From: Plesiomonas shigelloides
GTDB taxonomy: Bacteria > Pseudomonadota > Gammaproteobacteria > Enterobacterales > CAMTGL01
Length of the DNA: 64,000 nucleotides
Direction: 5' to 3'
Assembly: GCF_900087055.1 (NCBI RefSeq)
Contig: NZ_LT575468.1
Coordinates: 930,001 to 994,000 of the forward strand
This document shows, in pieces, positions 55,511 to 64,000 of this stretch. The notes under the pieces are model-generated. The model did not search any database and was not told the DNA's origin. It worked only from the letters and a program-made list of their open reading frames with translations. Position 1 is the stretch's first letter. Every line of letters starts with the position of its first letter. The position numbers were made by a program, and so were the translations under genes.

Positions 55511-55600
55511 TGCTATTTGGCGTGCCTTGGCTAGCGAGAGTCAGGGGATGTTCAGAGTACAAGATAAAAAATGACAAGATCAAAAAGGAGCATTCCGGTG

Positions 55601-57466
55601 ATGGATGAGTCGTTGCTGCCCAATATCTGCCTGTTTTTATCACAAATCGACCCGTTTGATGCTTTGCCAGACGCAGTGCGCGCCGAGCTGGCAGCGCAGA
55701 TTGATATTTCGTACTGGGTGCAGGGGGAAACGCTACCGGCCACATTATTGGTGGGACAAGGGCTGTATCTAGTGCGAAGCGGCGCGGTCGAGCAGCGCCA
55801 TCCTGATCGCACCTTGCGCGCCCGTCTGGGCAGTGGCGATTTGTTCGGATTTAGTCAGCTAGAGCGCGAGGGCGACAGTGCCTACAGCGTGACCGCATTG
55901 GAAAATACCTTGCTGTACCGCATCCCCAAAGCGGTGCTGTATCAGGTGATGACTGACAACCCGGCGTTGCAGCACCATTTTGCTACCGCCGAGCATCAGC
56001 GTCTGGCCGGCGGCCAGACACGTACCAGCCTCACCGACGATGATTTGCTGTACCTCAAGCCGGTGGCCGAGATGGTCAATCGCGATATGGCCGTAGTGAC
56101 GCCGCACTCCTCGATTAGCGCCGCCGCGCGCGAGATGGTGCGCTGTCATCGCTCCTCGGCGTTGGTGATGGACGATGAACGGCTGCTCGGCATCATCACC
56201 GATCGCGACTTGACCAAACGGGTGGTCGCCGAGGGACGCGACCTCAGCGGCCCAGTGGCCGAGGTGATGACGGTGTCGCCGTGCACCATTGATGCCCGTG
56301 AACCGCTGCTGCGCGCCGTGGAGCTGATGATGCAGCATAACGTGCGCAGCTTGCCGGTGGTGGATCTGGGCAAGGTGTGCGGCGTACTGACCGCCACCAG
56401 TTTGGTCAGCAAAAGTCGGGTGCAGGCGGTGTTTCTGATCAGCCGTATTTATCGGCAAGAGTCCGTCACAGCCCTACGGGCGCTGGGCGTGCAGCGCCAA
56501 GCGATTTTTGAAGCGCTGGTGGAAAATGGCGCTCATGTGCGCACCATTCAACAGATGATGACCCTGATTGCTGATGCCTTTAATAAGCGTTTACTGCAAT
56601 TGGCCGAGCGCGAGCTGGGCGCGCCGCCGTGCGACTATGCGTGGATGGTGGCCGGCTCTCAGGCGCGCCAAGAGATGCATCCGCTCTCGGATCAAGACAA
56701 TGCCATTATCACCGGTCGGCCGGTCAGCGGCGAAGAGAAAGAGTATTTTCGCCGACTGGCGGAGTGGGTTTGCTATGCGCTGGCCGAGTGCGGTTATCCA
56801 CTGTGCCCGGGGCATATGATGGCGTCAAATCCGCAGTGGTGTACCGATATTCGTACTTGGGAAGGCTATTACCGGCACTGGGTGCGAGAGCCTGAAGCTG
56901 AGGCGCTATTGAATGTCAGCGTATTTCTCGATTTGCGGGCGCTGTATGGCTCAACGGCGCTGGTCGAGCGTTTGCAGCGCTATCTGTATGCCGAAACGGC
57001 GGCCAATCGACGCTTTATTGCGGTGCTGGTGGCCAATTCGCTGAGGATCACCCCGCCGCTCGGCATGTTTCGCCAGTTTGTGTTGGCGCGCGATGGCGAA
57101 AATCGCAGCGTGCTGCACATTAAAAAGCAGGCGGTGAACCTGATTGTCGAATTAGCCCGTATTTATGCTTTAGCCGGTGATTGCCGTGCCACCGATACTG
57201 ACAGTCGTCTCAGTGGCGCGGTGCAAGCCGGTATTATTAGCGAAGGCAGTCGGCGTGAGCTGTGTGAGGCGTTTTATTTTATCAATCAGGTACGTTTTAC
57301 CCATCAGCGACAAGCCATGTTGCAAGGTCGCCGCCCTGCCAATAGCGTTTCGCCCGCGGATTTAACCCAATTTGAGCGCAACCATTTGAAAGACGCGTTT
57401 CGGATCATTGCACGTACCCAAGAAGCGGCAATGCAGCGTTTTCATGCGCAGGGGATTTTGCGATGA
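55601..57466 (+). CDS. cNMP-binding/CBS/nucleotidyltransferase regulatory protein (DUF294 family)
   Basis: A 621-aa soluble protein with, in order: a cyclic-nucleotide-binding-like domain (about 8-125; LVRSGAVEQRHPD, GSGDLFGFSQLE), two CBS domains (about 155-280; LLGIITDRDLTKRVVAEGRD, and NVRSLPVVDLGKVCGVLTAT), a nucleotidyltransferase-like domain (about 320-450; VAGSQARQEMHPLSDQDNAI) and a C-terminal helical DUF294 domain. Such proteins resemble GlnD-type sensors and often sit next to SSS transporters with a DEDD exonuclease, as here. Target unknown. The ATG at 55601 or the GTG one codon earlier is preferred, with AAGGAG upstream. Confidence 0.82.
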   Translation: MDESLLPNICLFLSQIDPFDALPDAVRAELAAQIDISYWVQGETLPATLLVGQGLYLVRSGAVEQRHPDRTLRARLGSGDLFGFSQLEREGDSAYSVTALENTLLYRIPKAVLYQVMTDNPALQHHFATAEHQRLAGGQTRTSLTDDDLLYLKPVAEMVNRDMAVVTPHSSISAAAREMVRCHRSSALVMDDERLLGIITDRDLTKRVVAEGRDLSGPVAEVMTVSPCTIDAREPLLRAVELMMQHNVRSLPVVDLGKVCGVLTATSLVSKSRVQAVFLISRIYRQESVTALRALGVQRQAIFEALVENGAHVRTIQQMMTLIADAFNKRLLQLAERELGAPPCDYAWMVAGSQARQEMHPLSDQDNAIITGRPVSGEEKEYFRRLAEWVCYALAECGYPLCPGHMMASNPQWCTDIRTWEGYYRHWVREPEAEALLNVSVFLDLRALYGSTALVERLQRYLYAETAANRRFIAVLVANSLRITPPLGMFRQFVLARDGENRSVLHIKKQAVNLIVELARIYALAGDCRATDTDSRLSGAVQAGIISEGSRRELCEAFYFINQVRFTHQRQAMLQGRRPANSVSPADLTQFERNHLKDAFRIIARTQEAAMQRFHAQGILR

Positions 57467-58293
57467 GCATATTTAGCGCCTTGCGCCATTTTCGCCGCGA
57501 TCCCCTGTCGCGCTTGGCCTTACGACGTGAGCACTTCCTTACATTGCAGGCAGTGCAGCCTTTAGTTCATCAGTTTTTGTTGCCACCATTGCCCGCCAGC
57601 GATGTCGACCCGTGGTCGTTGGATATGCTGGTGTTGGATATGGAAACCACGGGGCTAGATGCGCAGCAAGACAGCGTATTATCTCTCGGGATGGTGCCGA
57701 TCCGTGCTGGCATGGTGCAGCTGGGCCAATCACAACACCTGTATTTGGATGCCTGTGCGCAGGTGCGCGCCGATACCGCTGTGATTAACCACATCTTGCC
57801 GCAAACCCTGCAACAAGGGATGAGCGCCTCACAGGCGTTGATGCACCTGTTCACTGTGTTAGCCGGTCAGAATACCGCTCGTGCTATGGCCGATGTTGAG
57901 TGCGGAGTTAGGGGCGAGGTTCAACCGCATGGCGCAATGCGTACAGAGCCTGCGCATGCTGGTTTTCCCATTTTAGTTGCGCATGGCGCGGCCATTGAAC
58001 AGCAGTTTTTGCAGCAGTGGGTGAGTACCTGCTTCGGCCTACAGGCGGAGTTACCGCTGCTGTGGCTCGATACTTTGGCTCTGGAACGCTCGCTGGTAAG
58101 CAATCGACATTCTGCTCGGCGAGATTATCGACTCAGTGAGATTCGCCGCAGTTACGGATTGCCCGCTTATCTGGCGCACAATGCCCTAGCCGATGCCGTC
58201 GCGACGGGGGAATTGCTGTTGGTACAGATGAAACACATCTTTGCCGGTCGGCGTCCGCAACTGGGTGAGCTGTATCGGCGTAGTCTGTCGTGA
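57463..58293 (+). CDS. DEDDh 3'-5' exonuclease domain protein
   Basis: A 276-aa protein of the DnaQ/PolC-epsilon exonuclease superfamily. Exo I motif LVLDMETTGLDAQQDSVLSLG (Asp and Glu near 56-58) is split here as LVLDMETTGLD and AQQDSVLSLG. Exo II lies near FPILVAHGAAIEQQFL, and exo III is YLAHNALADAVATGELLL, with the conserved His and Asp. It overlaps the preceding gene by 4 bp (ATGA), so the two work as a pair. An apparent insert (about 145-165) is not conserved. Substrate unknown. Confidence 0.85.
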   Translation: MSIFSALRHFRRDPLSRLALRREHFLTLQAVQPLVHQFLLPPLPASDVDPWSLDMLVLDMETTGLDAQQDSVLSLGMVPIRAGMVQLGQSQHLYLDACAQVRADTAVINHILPQTLQQGMSASQALMHLFTVLAGQNTARAMADVECGVRGEVQPHGAMRTEPAHAGFPILVAHGAAIEQQFLQQWVSTCFGLQAELPLLWLDTLALERSLVSNRHSARRDYRLSEIRRSYGLPAYLAHNALADAVATGELLLVQMKHIFAGRRPQLGELYRRSLS

Positions 58294-58314
58294 CGCGTTA
58301 AGGTAAGCGGGTAC

Positions 58315-59211
58315 TCACGTACCCAGCTTGAGCAGCAAGATCCCCGCTAAGATAGTCAGGCCAGCTAACAGTCGCCGCCGCTGTAGCGGCTCGCCGAGCC
58401 ACACAACCGAAAGCAGTAGCGCGAACAGCACGCTGCTTTCACGTAGGGCCGCGACTAAGCCAATCGGAGCCTGACTCATCGCCCAAATTACGATCCCGTA
58501 AGCGATAAGTGACAGCGCACCGCCAATGGCACTGCGCACCAACACTCGACGCCCCGGTCGCCACCAATGTACACCGGCATAGCGGCGTAGTAAGAATGGC
58601 GTGAGCAACGCAGTTAAGGAAAACAGCCACAGCGCATAGCGGATCGGCATGTCACCGGCTCGAGCTCCCATGCCATCAGCCAGCGAATAGCCGGTGGTGC
58701 ACAAGGCGGTCGCGCCGATGGTGGCCATTAAGCGCACTCGGCTTACTGTTGGGGCTTGAACTGCGGTGGTTTGCGGCGTGCCCGCTATCGGTGACACAGC
58801 GCGCACCGCGCTGGCTCGCGCCATCAATAAAATGCCGCCAATCAGCACTACTGCGCCTAGCGCCGCCGTTTCGGGGGGCCATTCCCCGAGCAGCACTGCA
58901 CCGGCCAGCAGGGTGAGTAACGGTGCGCTACCGCGTGCGAGAGGATAAATCTGGCCGAAATCCCCCAATTGGTAGGCTTTGCCTAAAAATAAGAGATAAC
59001 CGGTGTGCATCAGGAGTGACAGCATCAGCCAAGGTAATTCCGCCGCGTGTGGCAAGCCGACCCATGGCAGTGGCAACAGGGCAAATACCCCCGAAAACAG
59101 GGCGACCCACTGTACCCCGGTTTGTCCTTGTGGATGACGTTTGGCCAGCGCGTTCCATAGTGCATGTAAAAAAGCGGCCAGCAAAATTGCGGCAAATACG
59201 CTACCGGTCAC
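58315..59211 (-). CDS. DMT-superfamily (EamA) transporter
   Basis: A 298-aa membrane protein with about ten hydrophobic segments in two EamA repeats. It starts MTGSVFAAILLAAFLHALWN, with AKRHPQGQTGVQW, and includes GEWPPETAALGAVVLIGGIL and LGEPLQRRRLLAGLTILAGI, typical of EamA drug/metabolite transporters. It is on the opposite strand, between the exonuclease and iolC. Whether it takes part in inositol metabolism cannot be told. Confidence 0.83.
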   Translation of the reverse strand: MTGSVFAAILLAAFLHALWNALAKRHPQGQTGVQWVALFSGVFALLPLPWVGLPHAAELPWLMLSLLMHTGYLLFLGKAYQLGDFGQIYPLARGSAPLLTLLAGAVLLGEWPPETAALGAVVLIGGILLMARASAVRAVSPIAGTPQTTAVQAPTVSRVRLMATIGATALCTTGYSLADGMGARAGDMPIRYALWLFSLTALLTPFLLRRYAGVHWWRPGRRVLVRSAIGGALSLIAYGIVIWAMSQAPIGLVAALRESSVLFALLLSVVWLGEPLQRRRLLAGLTILAGILLLKLGT

Positions 59212-59742
59212 GTCATTCTATCCCTATGAATTAAAAATTTATTTTACTGATTTCGTGCTAGGCAGAATGCGAACTATCTCATGTCCTGCTGTCTCTTATT
59301 CTGCAGTGTTGTTGCCCGCAGTTTGCCTTGACTCGCTGAGCACTTAACCTGCCGTTTCATGCATTTCATTTCATCCGCGGGGTTCTCTCTTTTTCCCTCT
59401 TACTCCTTATTTTTCTTTTTCTCTTACTTTGGCTCTGCGTGTTAAGTGAGCTGTCTATTGGGTTCGTTGCATAGTGAATTGATCTGACGCGATGGGGGAT
59501 GAGTGCGGTGTTGTGACTTCTGGCGAAACAAAAGTTCCTGTCTGATCACATGTTGAAATTTTAAGTTCAAAAATCATTGTTAGTGAAATAAATATTCCGT
59601 ATCGTGATTGGTATGAAATGCCGGAGCGGGGAGCTAGCTTGGGTGAGCACCAAGGAGCATTCGGCGAAAATCATCCGGCAAGAGTAAGCGCAGCCTGCAC
59701 TTTTGCTGTTTACCCAGCGGGTAATGGAGAATGGAGTCAGTC
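59212..59742. other. iolC upstream region with pyrimidine-rich tract
   Basis: The 531-bp gap has a T/C-rich stretch at about 59380-59440, comparable to that upstream of iolG, a repeat TTGAA-N8-TTCAA at about 59554-59571 and a candidate IolR box at 59584-59597. No gene is supported. Confidence 0.6.
59584..59597 (+). promoter_or_regulatory. Candidate IolR box upstream of iolC
   Basis: TGAAATAAATATTC, 145 bp upstream of the iolC ATG and identical over 14 bases to that before iolD. Confidence 0.6.
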
Positions 59743-61653
59743 ATGAACAGTGAAAAAAAGTTTGATCTGATTTGTATGGGGCGAGTGGCGGTAGATTTGT
59801 ACGGCCGGCAGATTGGCTCTCGTCTGGAAGACATGGGTAGCTTCGCCAAATATCTCGGCGGTTCATCTGGCAACGTTGCCTTTGGCACCGCGCGCTTGGG
59901 GTTGCGCTCTTCCATGCTGGCGCGGGTGGGAGATGAACACATGGGCCGTTTCCTGCGTGAAGAGTTAAACCGCGCAGGATGTGATACCAGCCATCTGATC
60001 ACTGACCATGAACACCTGACTGCTTTAGTGCTGCTGGGCATTAAAGACCAAGAGACTTTCCCGCTGATTTTCTACCGTGAAAATTGTGCCGATATGGCGA
60101 TTACCCGTGCCGATGTGGATGAAAACTACATCGCTTCTGCACGTTGTTTGGCGATCACCGGCACCCACCTGTCACACCCGAAAACTCGCGATGCCGTACT
60201 GACTGCGCTGCACTATGCCCGCCGTCACGGCGTACAAACCGCTATTGATCTGGATTACCGCCCGGTACTGTGGGGGCTGACATCCTTGGGGGATGGTGAA
60301 ACCCGTTTCATCGCCGATGAGCAAGTCACCGCGCAGCTGCAAGAGGTGTTGGGGCTGTTTGACTTAATTGTCGGCACCGAGGAGGAGTTCCACATTGCCG
60401 GTGGCTCAACCGATACCATCGCTGCCTTGCGTAAGGTGCGTGAGTTGACCGGCGCGGTACTGGTGTGCAAGCGCGGTCCGCTCGGCTGTTCGGTCTTTAC
60501 CGATGCTATTCCGGCGACGTTGGATGAGGGGATCACCGTACAGGGTGTGCGCGTGGCGGTACTGAATGTGTTGGGCGCGGGCGATGCCTTTATGTCAGGT
60601 TTGCTGCGCGGTTATTTGCGTGGTGAGAGCTGGGAGCAAGCGTGCGCCTATGCCAATGCTTGTGGCGCATTGGTGGTGTCGCGCCACGGCTGTGCGCCAG
60701 CGATGCCAACCGCTGAAGAGTTAGACGACTATTTAAGCCGCGCCGCAGAAGTGCCGCGTCCGGATTTGGATGAGCGTCTTAATCACTTGCACCGCGTGAC
60801 CACGCGTGCTCAGCGCTGGGATGAGCTGTGCGTGATGGCCTTCGATCATCGCAGTCAGTTTGTCGATATGGCGCGTGAGGCCGGAGCGCCGCTCAGCCGT
60901 ATTTCGCAGCTGAAATCGCTGATCTATGCCGCCAGCCGTCGCAGTGCTGAGATGGCTGGGCTACAAGGGCAGGCGGGGTTATTGTGCGATAGCACCTACG
61001 GTCAGGATGTGCTCAATGATGTTACCGGTCGCGGCTGGTGGATTGGCCGACCGATTGAGCTGCCAGGGTCACGTCCGCTGGCGTTGGAGCACGGCGATAT
61101 TGGCTCTCAGCTGGTGAGCTGGCCGCTAGAGCACGTGGTGAAGTGTCTGGTGTTCTTCCATCCCGAAGACCAACCACAATTGCGCCGCGAACAAGAGTGT
61201 ATGGTCAGCGAAGTGTATAACGCCTGTTGCCAAAGCGGCCATGAGCTGCTGTTGGAAGTGATTTTACCGGCCAACATGCCGCGCACCGATGATCTGTATC
61301 TGCGCGCCGTACAGCGCTTTTATAACCTTGGCATCAAACCAGATTGGTGGAAGTTACCGCCGCTGCAGGCTGAAAGTTGGCAGACGTTGGATGCCTTGAT
61401 TGCCGAGCGCGATCCACATTGTCGCGGTGTGGTGCTGCTTGGCTTGGATGCGCCAGAAAGTGAGCTGGCCGCCGGATTTGCCGCCTCGGCAGCGTCCAGC
61501 CGCGTGAAAGGATTTGCCGTGGGCCGCACCTTGTTTGGACAGCCGTCACGGGATTGGCTGGCCGGCAACATTGATGATGACACCCTAATTGCGCGGATCA
61601 GTGATAACTATTTGCGTCTGATTGCCTTGTGGCGGCAGCGCAAAGCGCAGTGA
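59743..61653 (+). CDS. iolC: Bifunctional 5-dehydro-2-deoxygluconokinase with DUF2090 (aldolase-like) domain, IolC
   Basis: The 636-aa protein has an N-terminal PfkB kinase (about 1-330) that phosphorylates 5-dehydro-2-deoxygluconate, with GGSSGNVAFGTARLG and NVLGAGDAFMSGLLRGYLRG (catalytic Asp). The C-terminal DUF2090 domain (about 345-636; ELCVMAFDHRSQFVDMA, RGVVLLGLDAP) is a TIM-barrel domain taken to be the aldolase step normally done by IolJ. No separate iolJ is seen in the locus, in line with this. The ATG at 59743 with TGGAG 6 bp upstream is preferred over one at 59731. Confidence 0.92.
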   Translation: MNSEKKFDLICMGRVAVDLYGRQIGSRLEDMGSFAKYLGGSSGNVAFGTARLGLRSSMLARVGDEHMGRFLREELNRAGCDTSHLITDHEHLTALVLLGIKDQETFPLIFYRENCADMAITRADVDENYIASARCLAITGTHLSHPKTRDAVLTALHYARRHGVQTAIDLDYRPVLWGLTSLGDGETRFIADEQVTAQLQEVLGLFDLIVGTEEEFHIAGGSTDTIAALRKVRELTGAVLVCKRGPLGCSVFTDAIPATLDEGITVQGVRVAVLNVLGAGDAFMSGLLRGYLRGESWEQACAYANACGALVVSRHGCAPAMPTAEELDDYLSRAAEVPRPDLDERLNHLHRVTTRAQRWDELCVMAFDHRSQFVDMAREAGAPLSRISQLKSLIYAASRRSAEMAGLQGQAGLLCDSTYGQDVLNDVTGRGWWIGRPIELPGSRPLALEHGDIGSQLVSWPLEHVVKCLVFFHPEDQPQLRREQECMVSEVYNACCQSGHELLLEVILPANMPRTDDLYLRAVQRFYNLGIKPDWWKLPPLQAESWQTLDALIAERDPHCRGVVLLGLDAPESELAAGFAASAASSRVKGFAVGRTLFGQPSRDWLAGNIDDDTLIARISDNYLRLIALWRQRKAQ

Positions 61654-61798
61654 TTTGCCTCTGAAGAGCTCATCACTTGGGCTTTTCAGAAGATTGGATC
61701 AGAAAACCATTATTGAGCTTGTTACGGAAATCAGGATTTAAAACATCAAACCTACATTGATTCGATACCGGAACCGTCTTATCTCAAGGAGCACGATC

Positions 61799-62689
61799 AT
61801 GACCGTACAACTGGGCATTAACCCGCTGACCTGGACCAATGACGACCTGCCTTCTCTGGGGGCGGAAACCCCGCTAGAAACCTGCCTGAGCGAAGGTAAA
61901 CTGGCTGGTTTCGAAGGCTTTGAACTCGGCAACAAGTTCCCGCGCCAAGCCAGTTTGCTGGGCCCGATTTTGGCGCGTCACCAACTGAAACTGGTGTCTG
62001 GCTGGTACTCCGGTGAACTGCTGACGCGCAGTGTGGAGGAGGAAATTGCCGCAGTGCAAGATCACCTGACTTTACTGCGCGAGCTCGGTGCCAACGTGAT
62101 GGTGTTCTGTGAAGTGACGGATTGTATTCACGGTAAGCAGCAAGTGCCGGTCAATCAGCGTCCGCATTTCCCTGCCGAGCGCTGGGCGGAATATGGTGCC
62201 AAACTGACCGAGTTTGCCCGCTATACCCAAAGTCAGGGGGTGCAGATTGCCTATCACCATCACATGGGCACCATGATTGAAACTGAGCAGGATATCGATC
62301 TGCTGATGCAGCATACCGGTGAGGAAGTGGGATTGCTGCTGGATACCGGTCACCTGACTTTTGCTGGGGTTGATCCGGTAGCCGTGGCGGCGCGCTGGGC
62401 AAAACGCATCAACCACGTGCACTGTAAAGATGTGCGCCCAGCGGTCTTGGCCGAAGTGAAGAACAAAAAAATGAGCTTCCTCAATGCGGTACTGGCCGGT
62501 GTTTATACCGTACCGGGTGATGGTTGTGTGGACTATCCGGCGGTATTCCGTGAGCTTAAGCGGGTAAATTACCAAGGCTGGTTGGTGGTGGAAGCGGAGC
62601 AAGATCCAGCGATTGCCCATCCGCTGACTTACGCGCGCCTTGGCTATAACAATTTACATCGCTTTGCCGAGGATGCCGGCTTGCTGTAA
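61799..62689 (+). CDS. iolE: myo-Inosose-2 dehydratase IolE
   Basis: IolE (296 aa) dehydrates 2-keto-myo-inositol to the diketone. It starts MTVQLGINPLTWTNDDLPSL and is a TIM-barrel xylose-isomerase-like protein, with GFEGFELGNKFP, IAYHHHMGTMIETEQDID and LLLDTGHLTFAGVDP carrying metal ligands, and INHVHCKDVRP. AAGGAG is well placed before the ATG at 61799; an upstream in-frame ATG adds unrelated residues. Confidence 0.94.
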   Translation: MTVQLGINPLTWTNDDLPSLGAETPLETCLSEGKLAGFEGFELGNKFPRQASLLGPILARHQLKLVSGWYSGELLTRSVEEEIAAVQDHLTLLRELGANVMVFCEVTDCIHGKQQVPVNQRPHFPAERWAEYGAKLTEFARYTQSQGVQIAYHHHMGTMIETEQDIDLLMQHTGEEVGLLLDTGHLTFAGVDPVAVAARWAKRINHVHCKDVRPAVLAEVKNKKMSFLNAVLAGVYTVPGDGCVDYPAVFRELKRVNYQGWLVVEAEQDPAIAHPLTYARLGYNNLHRFAEDAGLL

Positions 62690-62692
62690 GGG

Positions 62693-62725
62693 TCACCTAA
62701 GCGCTCATCGGGTTTAGGTGAGCGC
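62693..62725 (+). other. Overlapping alternative hairpins between iolE and iolB
   Basis: TCACCTAA (62693-62700) pairs with TTAGGTGA (62714-62721), and GCGCTCA (62701-62707) pairs with TGAGCGC (62719-62725). The right arms share three bases, so only one hairpin can form. The arrangement looks like a switch, but no T tract follows. Confidence 0.5.
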
Positions 62726-62891
62726 GCATTGTTCTAACCGCGATTGTTCTAACCACGATTGCTGTCACCCTTATTGTGGTCACCACTCAGCCGGTATGCT
62801 CGCCATACTGGCTGTGATTGCATCTAAACCGCACTTTTTAAGTCTCAAATTTAACCGCGATATTTACATGCTAAGGTTTAAGGAGCTGAAC

Positions 62892-63731
62892 ATGCCAAGC
62901 CTGTTATCCCGTTACCAGCAGCCTGATGCCACCGGGCAAACTCAAAATATCACGCCGGCGCGGGCGGGCTGGCAGCATGTCGGATTTACTGTGTATGAAT
63001 TGCAAGCGGGCCAGCAGCTGTCGTTTGCTGCCGATAGCGATGAGCGCTGTCTGGTATTACTCGGAGGGATGGCGAGGGTCACCACGCCACATGTTGAATA
63101 TTCTGCAATCGGTGAGCGAGATAACCCATTTGCCTGTGAATCGGCGCAGTCTGGCGGGCAGCATAAAAAGCCCTATGCCGTATATGTAACGCAAGGCGAT
63201 AGCTGCCAGATCACCGCCTTATCGCCGTTGGAGTTGGCGGTATGCCGTGCACCGGGCAAAGGCACCTATCCCTCGCGTCTGATTACACCGGTGGATATCG
63301 GCGCGGAAGCGCGAGGCCGTGGTCACAATCGGCGCTATGTGCACAATATTTTGCCTGACACCGCGCAGGCCGATAGTTTGCTGGTGGTGGAAGTGTTCAC
63401 CGAAGAGGGCTGTACCAGCTCTTATCCTAGTCATAAGCATGACACCGCCAATCCACCACACGAAACTTATCTGGAAGAAACCTATTACCACCGTATCAAC
63501 CCGCCACAGGGTTTTTGTTTCCAGCGCGTGTACACCGATGATCGTTCGTTGGATGAGTCGATGGCGGTGTATGACAAAGATGTGGTGATGGCGCCGCGCG
63601 GTTATCATCCGGTCGCGACGTTGGCCGGTTACGATAACTATTATCTGAATGTGATGGCTGGTCCTGTGCGCCAATGGCGTTTTACGTGGGAGCCCGAGCA
63701 TGCGTGGATCAACACCGAGGCGTATGCATAA
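62892..63731 (+). CDS. iolB: 5-deoxy-glucuronate isomerase IolB
   Basis: IolB (279 aa) converts 5-deoxy-D-glucuronate to 5-dehydro-2-deoxygluconate. It is a bicupin: the second cupin has the metal site EEGCTSSYPSHKHDTANPPH and ETYLEETYYHRINPPQGFCF. The C terminus YDNYYLNVMAGPVRQWRFTW is diagnostic. The ATG at 62892 with AAGGAG 6 bp upstream is chosen; the frame is open 58 codons further upstream, but that part has no family sequence. Confidence 0.94.
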   Translation: MPSLLSRYQQPDATGQTQNITPARAGWQHVGFTVYELQAGQQLSFAADSDERCLVLLGGMARVTTPHVEYSAIGERDNPFACESAQSGGQHKKPYAVYVTQGDSCQITALSPLELAVCRAPGKGTYPSRLITPVDIGAEARGRGHNRRYVHNILPDTAQADSLLVVEVFTEEGCTSSYPSHKHDTANPPHETYLEETYYHRINPPQGFCFQRVYTDDRSLDESMAVYDKDVVMAPRGYHPVATLAGYDNYYLNVMAGPVRQWRFTWEPEHAWINTEAYA

Positions 63732-63758
63732 CGCGCTACTGACTCTCATCCATACAGC

Positions 63759-63784
63759 AAGGAGGCATACCGCCTCCTTTTTTG
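63759..63784 (+). terminator. Rho-independent terminator after iolB
   Basis: AAGGAGGC-ATACC-GCCTCCTT followed by T. It closes the iolC-iolE-iolB unit. Confidence 0.92.
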
Positions 63785-64000
63785 TGTCTATGATTTTGTG
63801 TCTGCGATTTTAATCCTTGTCATTAACCTTAACTGGCCGAGGTCGGTGCGGTAGCCGATTGACCGAAAGAAAGCAGAGTATAAATGTGACATCTCGCCGT
63901 GCCTGAGTAACAAAAAACACCGTATTCCTGTTATAAATAAAAAAGCCATAAATCGGGCGGGAAAGAGTTTTTATTTTTTGTACTCGACATCTCACTTTCA

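Overview
The window is a gammaproteobacterial chromosome segment of about 50% G+C. It holds most of a polar-type flagellar and chemotaxis locus (1-46581) followed by a myo-inositol catabolic locus (46802-63731). The flagellar half has the layout of Vibrio, Aeromonas and Shewanella polar systems: flrA regulator, flhF/flhG, and cheY-cheZ-cheA-cheB-cheW downstream of fliA. A complete inositol-degradation set next to it, together with nonulosonic-acid genes inside the flagellar locus, points to Plesiomonas shigelloides, an inositol-fermenting polar flagellate. This species call is inference from gene content.

Layout. 1-6033: end of the flg operon (flgI partial, flgJ, flgH, flgK, flgL), with flgH in an unusual place after flgJ. 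6222-13827: flagellin glycosylation island, made of a TPR glycosyltransferase on + and a six-gene pseudaminic-acid operon pseB-C-F-G-H-I on -. 14255-18034: flagellin, flaG, fliD, a fliT-like gene and fliS. 18278-22231: flrA and a single fused FlrB/FlrC-type regulator. 22387-34296: fliE-F-G-H-I-J and fliK-L-M-N-O-P-Q-R. 34355-40975: flhB, flhA, flhF, flhG, fliA. 41030-46581: cheY, cheZ, cheA, cheB, cheW and a DUF2802 gene, without the parC/parP pair normally found between cheB and cheW. 46802-63731: iolA (-), iolR, iolD, iolG, a sodium:solute symporter, a CBS/cNMP-nucleotidyltransferase gene with a DEDD exonuclease, a DMT exporter (-), and iolC, iolE, iolB.

Regulation visible in the DNA. Six matches to the sigma-54 promoter (GG-N10-GC with TGG/TTGC context) lie upstream of the glycosyltransferase, pseB, flrBC, fliE, fliK and flhA, so flagellar glycosylation appears wired into the RpoN flagellar hierarchy. 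The flagellin gene has two tandem sigma-28-like sites. A shared GAAA-N6-TTYC-type box occurs upstream of iolA, iolD, iolG and iolC and is a candidate IolR operator.

The most unusual items are: the FlrB/FlrC fusion that keeps the PAS and histidine box but has neither kinase ATPase nor receiver domain; loss of parC/parP together with a triplicated acidic motif in CheA; the Pse rather than Leg pathway with RpoN promoters; FlhB with NPEH instead of NPTH; displaced flgH; and a (TTCTGTC)9 repeat upstream of iolD.
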